Position numbers and translations under genes: made by a program. A DNA stretch of 6,717 nt from Alphaproteobacteria bacterium. Lineage in GTDB: Bacteria > Pseudomonadota > Alphaproteobacteria > JAJTHO01. Of the stretch, positions 6,205-6,717 are shown in pieces (position 1 is the stretch's first letter; each line of letters begins with the position of its first letter). The notes under the pieces are model-generated. The model did no database searches. It saw only the letters and a list, made by a program, of their open reading frames with translations, and was not told the DNA's origin. The stretch spans positions 1 to 6,717 of the forward strand of contig JAJTHO010000119.1 of NCBI GenBank assembly GCA_021297975.1, read 5' to 3'.

Positions 6205-6717
6205 TCAGACATCTCCATCTGAAGGAATATTCAAAACCTTACCGCAATGCTTGCAATGCACCGCGTCGCTCTCATGCAAAAATAGCCCACACGCATCGCA
6301 AACAAAGCGGATTTTTGATGGGCGAAACATCGTCTGCACCAGCCGCAAAAAAAGCGATACGCCAAAAATCATGATGATAATCGAAAGCGCCCGCCCGACA
6401 TCGCCTTGCAAGGTTACATCGCCAAAGCCGGTAGTAGTGAGTGCGGCTATGGTGAAATACATGGCGTCTAGAAAATTGGTGACGTCTGGATTGTCTGTCA
6501 CTTGGGTTACGAAAACCAATTCGGTCATGATAAAGATGAAAATGAACAGGTTTGTTGCGCTCATGATGATGTCTTCATTTTGCCGAAAATAGACAAAATC
6601 TTCACGCAGCCGTTGTTGTAAGCGGTATGACCGCAACAGCCGCAACACGCGCAGCGCCCGCAAAAAGGCAAAATTTGCACCCAGCAGCGGCGCAAGAAAA
6701 GATATAATAACAACCGC
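6205..6717 (-). CDS. Voltage-gated potassium-channel-like protein with C-terminal zinc ribbon (5' end outside window)
   Basis: The minus-strand frame is open from the right edge, so the N-terminus (S1-S3) is missing; 170 C-terminal residues are present. Counting from the edge, an S4 voltage sensor has arginines every third residue (R20, R23, R26, R29, R32). S5 lies at about 52-74, a pore helix leads to the selectivity filter TTTGFGD at 94-100, and S6 spans about 108-128. The TTxGFGD filter is a potassium-channel type, so the protein is predicted to be an inner-membrane potassium channel. Directly after S6 there is a Cys4 zinc-ribbon-like tail: C140-x2-C143 and C155-x2-C158 in VCDACGLF and HCKHCG. 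This tail could bind zinc or sense redox state in the cytoplasm, which is inference. A TTG at 6661-6663 is not the real start, because the frame continues upstream with channel-like sequence. The stop is TGA at 6205-6207. Confidence 0.88.
   Translation of the reverse strand, partial: AVVIISFLAPLLGANFAFLRALRVLRLLRSYRLQQRLREDFVYFRQNEDIIMSATNLFIFIFIMTELVFVTQVTDNPDVTNFLDAMYFTIAALTTTGFGDVTLQGDVGRALSIIIMIFGVSLFLRLVQTMFRPSKIRFVCDACGLFLHESDAVHCKHCGKVLNIPSDGDV

Noticed and set aside
5849..6592. A 247-codon plus-strand open frame spanning the protease 5' end, the intergenic gap and the channel gene
   Set aside because: It is antisense to two well-supported genes, has no recognisable domain and crosses their intergenic region; its length reflects the GC-rich codons of the opposite strand.
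1..6717. A defence, mobile-element or CRISPR-type system
   Set aside because: No repeat array, transposase, integrase, toxin-antitoxin pair, nuclease or phage gene can be read; all but one of the genes belong to housekeeping or metabolic families.

Overview
The window looks like ordinary chromosomal DNA from a Gram-negative bacterium, most likely an alphaproteobacterium or close relative. This is an inference from protein style: a periplasmic Do/HtrA protease with a signal peptide, an approximately 330-residue TrpS, and a TTTGFGD-type voltage-gated channel with a C-terminal zinc ribbon. I see no rRNA, tRNA, CRISPR array, insertion sequence or phage gene. Genes are tightly packed, and no stretch of 300 bases lacks a gene.

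Layout. Positions 1-1989 (minus) hold two overlapping genes. The upstream one is a two-domain protein (DCC thiol-disulfide oxidoreductase fused to DUF4166). It is followed, with a 19-nt overlap, by a saccharopine-dehydrogenase-like NAD(P) reductase that runs off the left edge. Only 32 bases away, a four-helix membrane protein of the DUF2269 type (2022-2492, plus) diverges from them, followed by trpS (2582-3571, plus). At 3614-3958 (plus) a small, AT-rich, unrecognised gene has a good ribosome binding site but an in-frame TAA at codon 26. A perfect 10-bp inverted repeat encloses that ribosome binding site and part of the start codon. On the minus strand, convergent with this gene (2-base gap), lie a SAM-dependent methyltransferase (3961-4659), the htrA/degP-type protease that precedes it with a 4-nt ATGA overlap (4656-6131), and the C-terminal part of a voltage-gated potassium-channel-like protein (6205-6717, running off the right edge).

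How the genes may work together. The first three genes resemble a small redox/membrane module: a CxxC protein, an NAD(P) reductase and a membrane partner, probably acting on a shared unknown substrate. trpS supplies Trp-tRNA. htrA and the methyltransferase look like one transcriptional unit, though no shared pathway is obvious. The channel sits upstream of htrA and is separated from it by a GC-rich stem-loop.

The best leads for something undescribed are the DCC-DUF4166 / reductase / DUF2269 module and the interrupted small gene with its initiation-region hairpin. Neither is demonstrated to be a new system from sequence alone.
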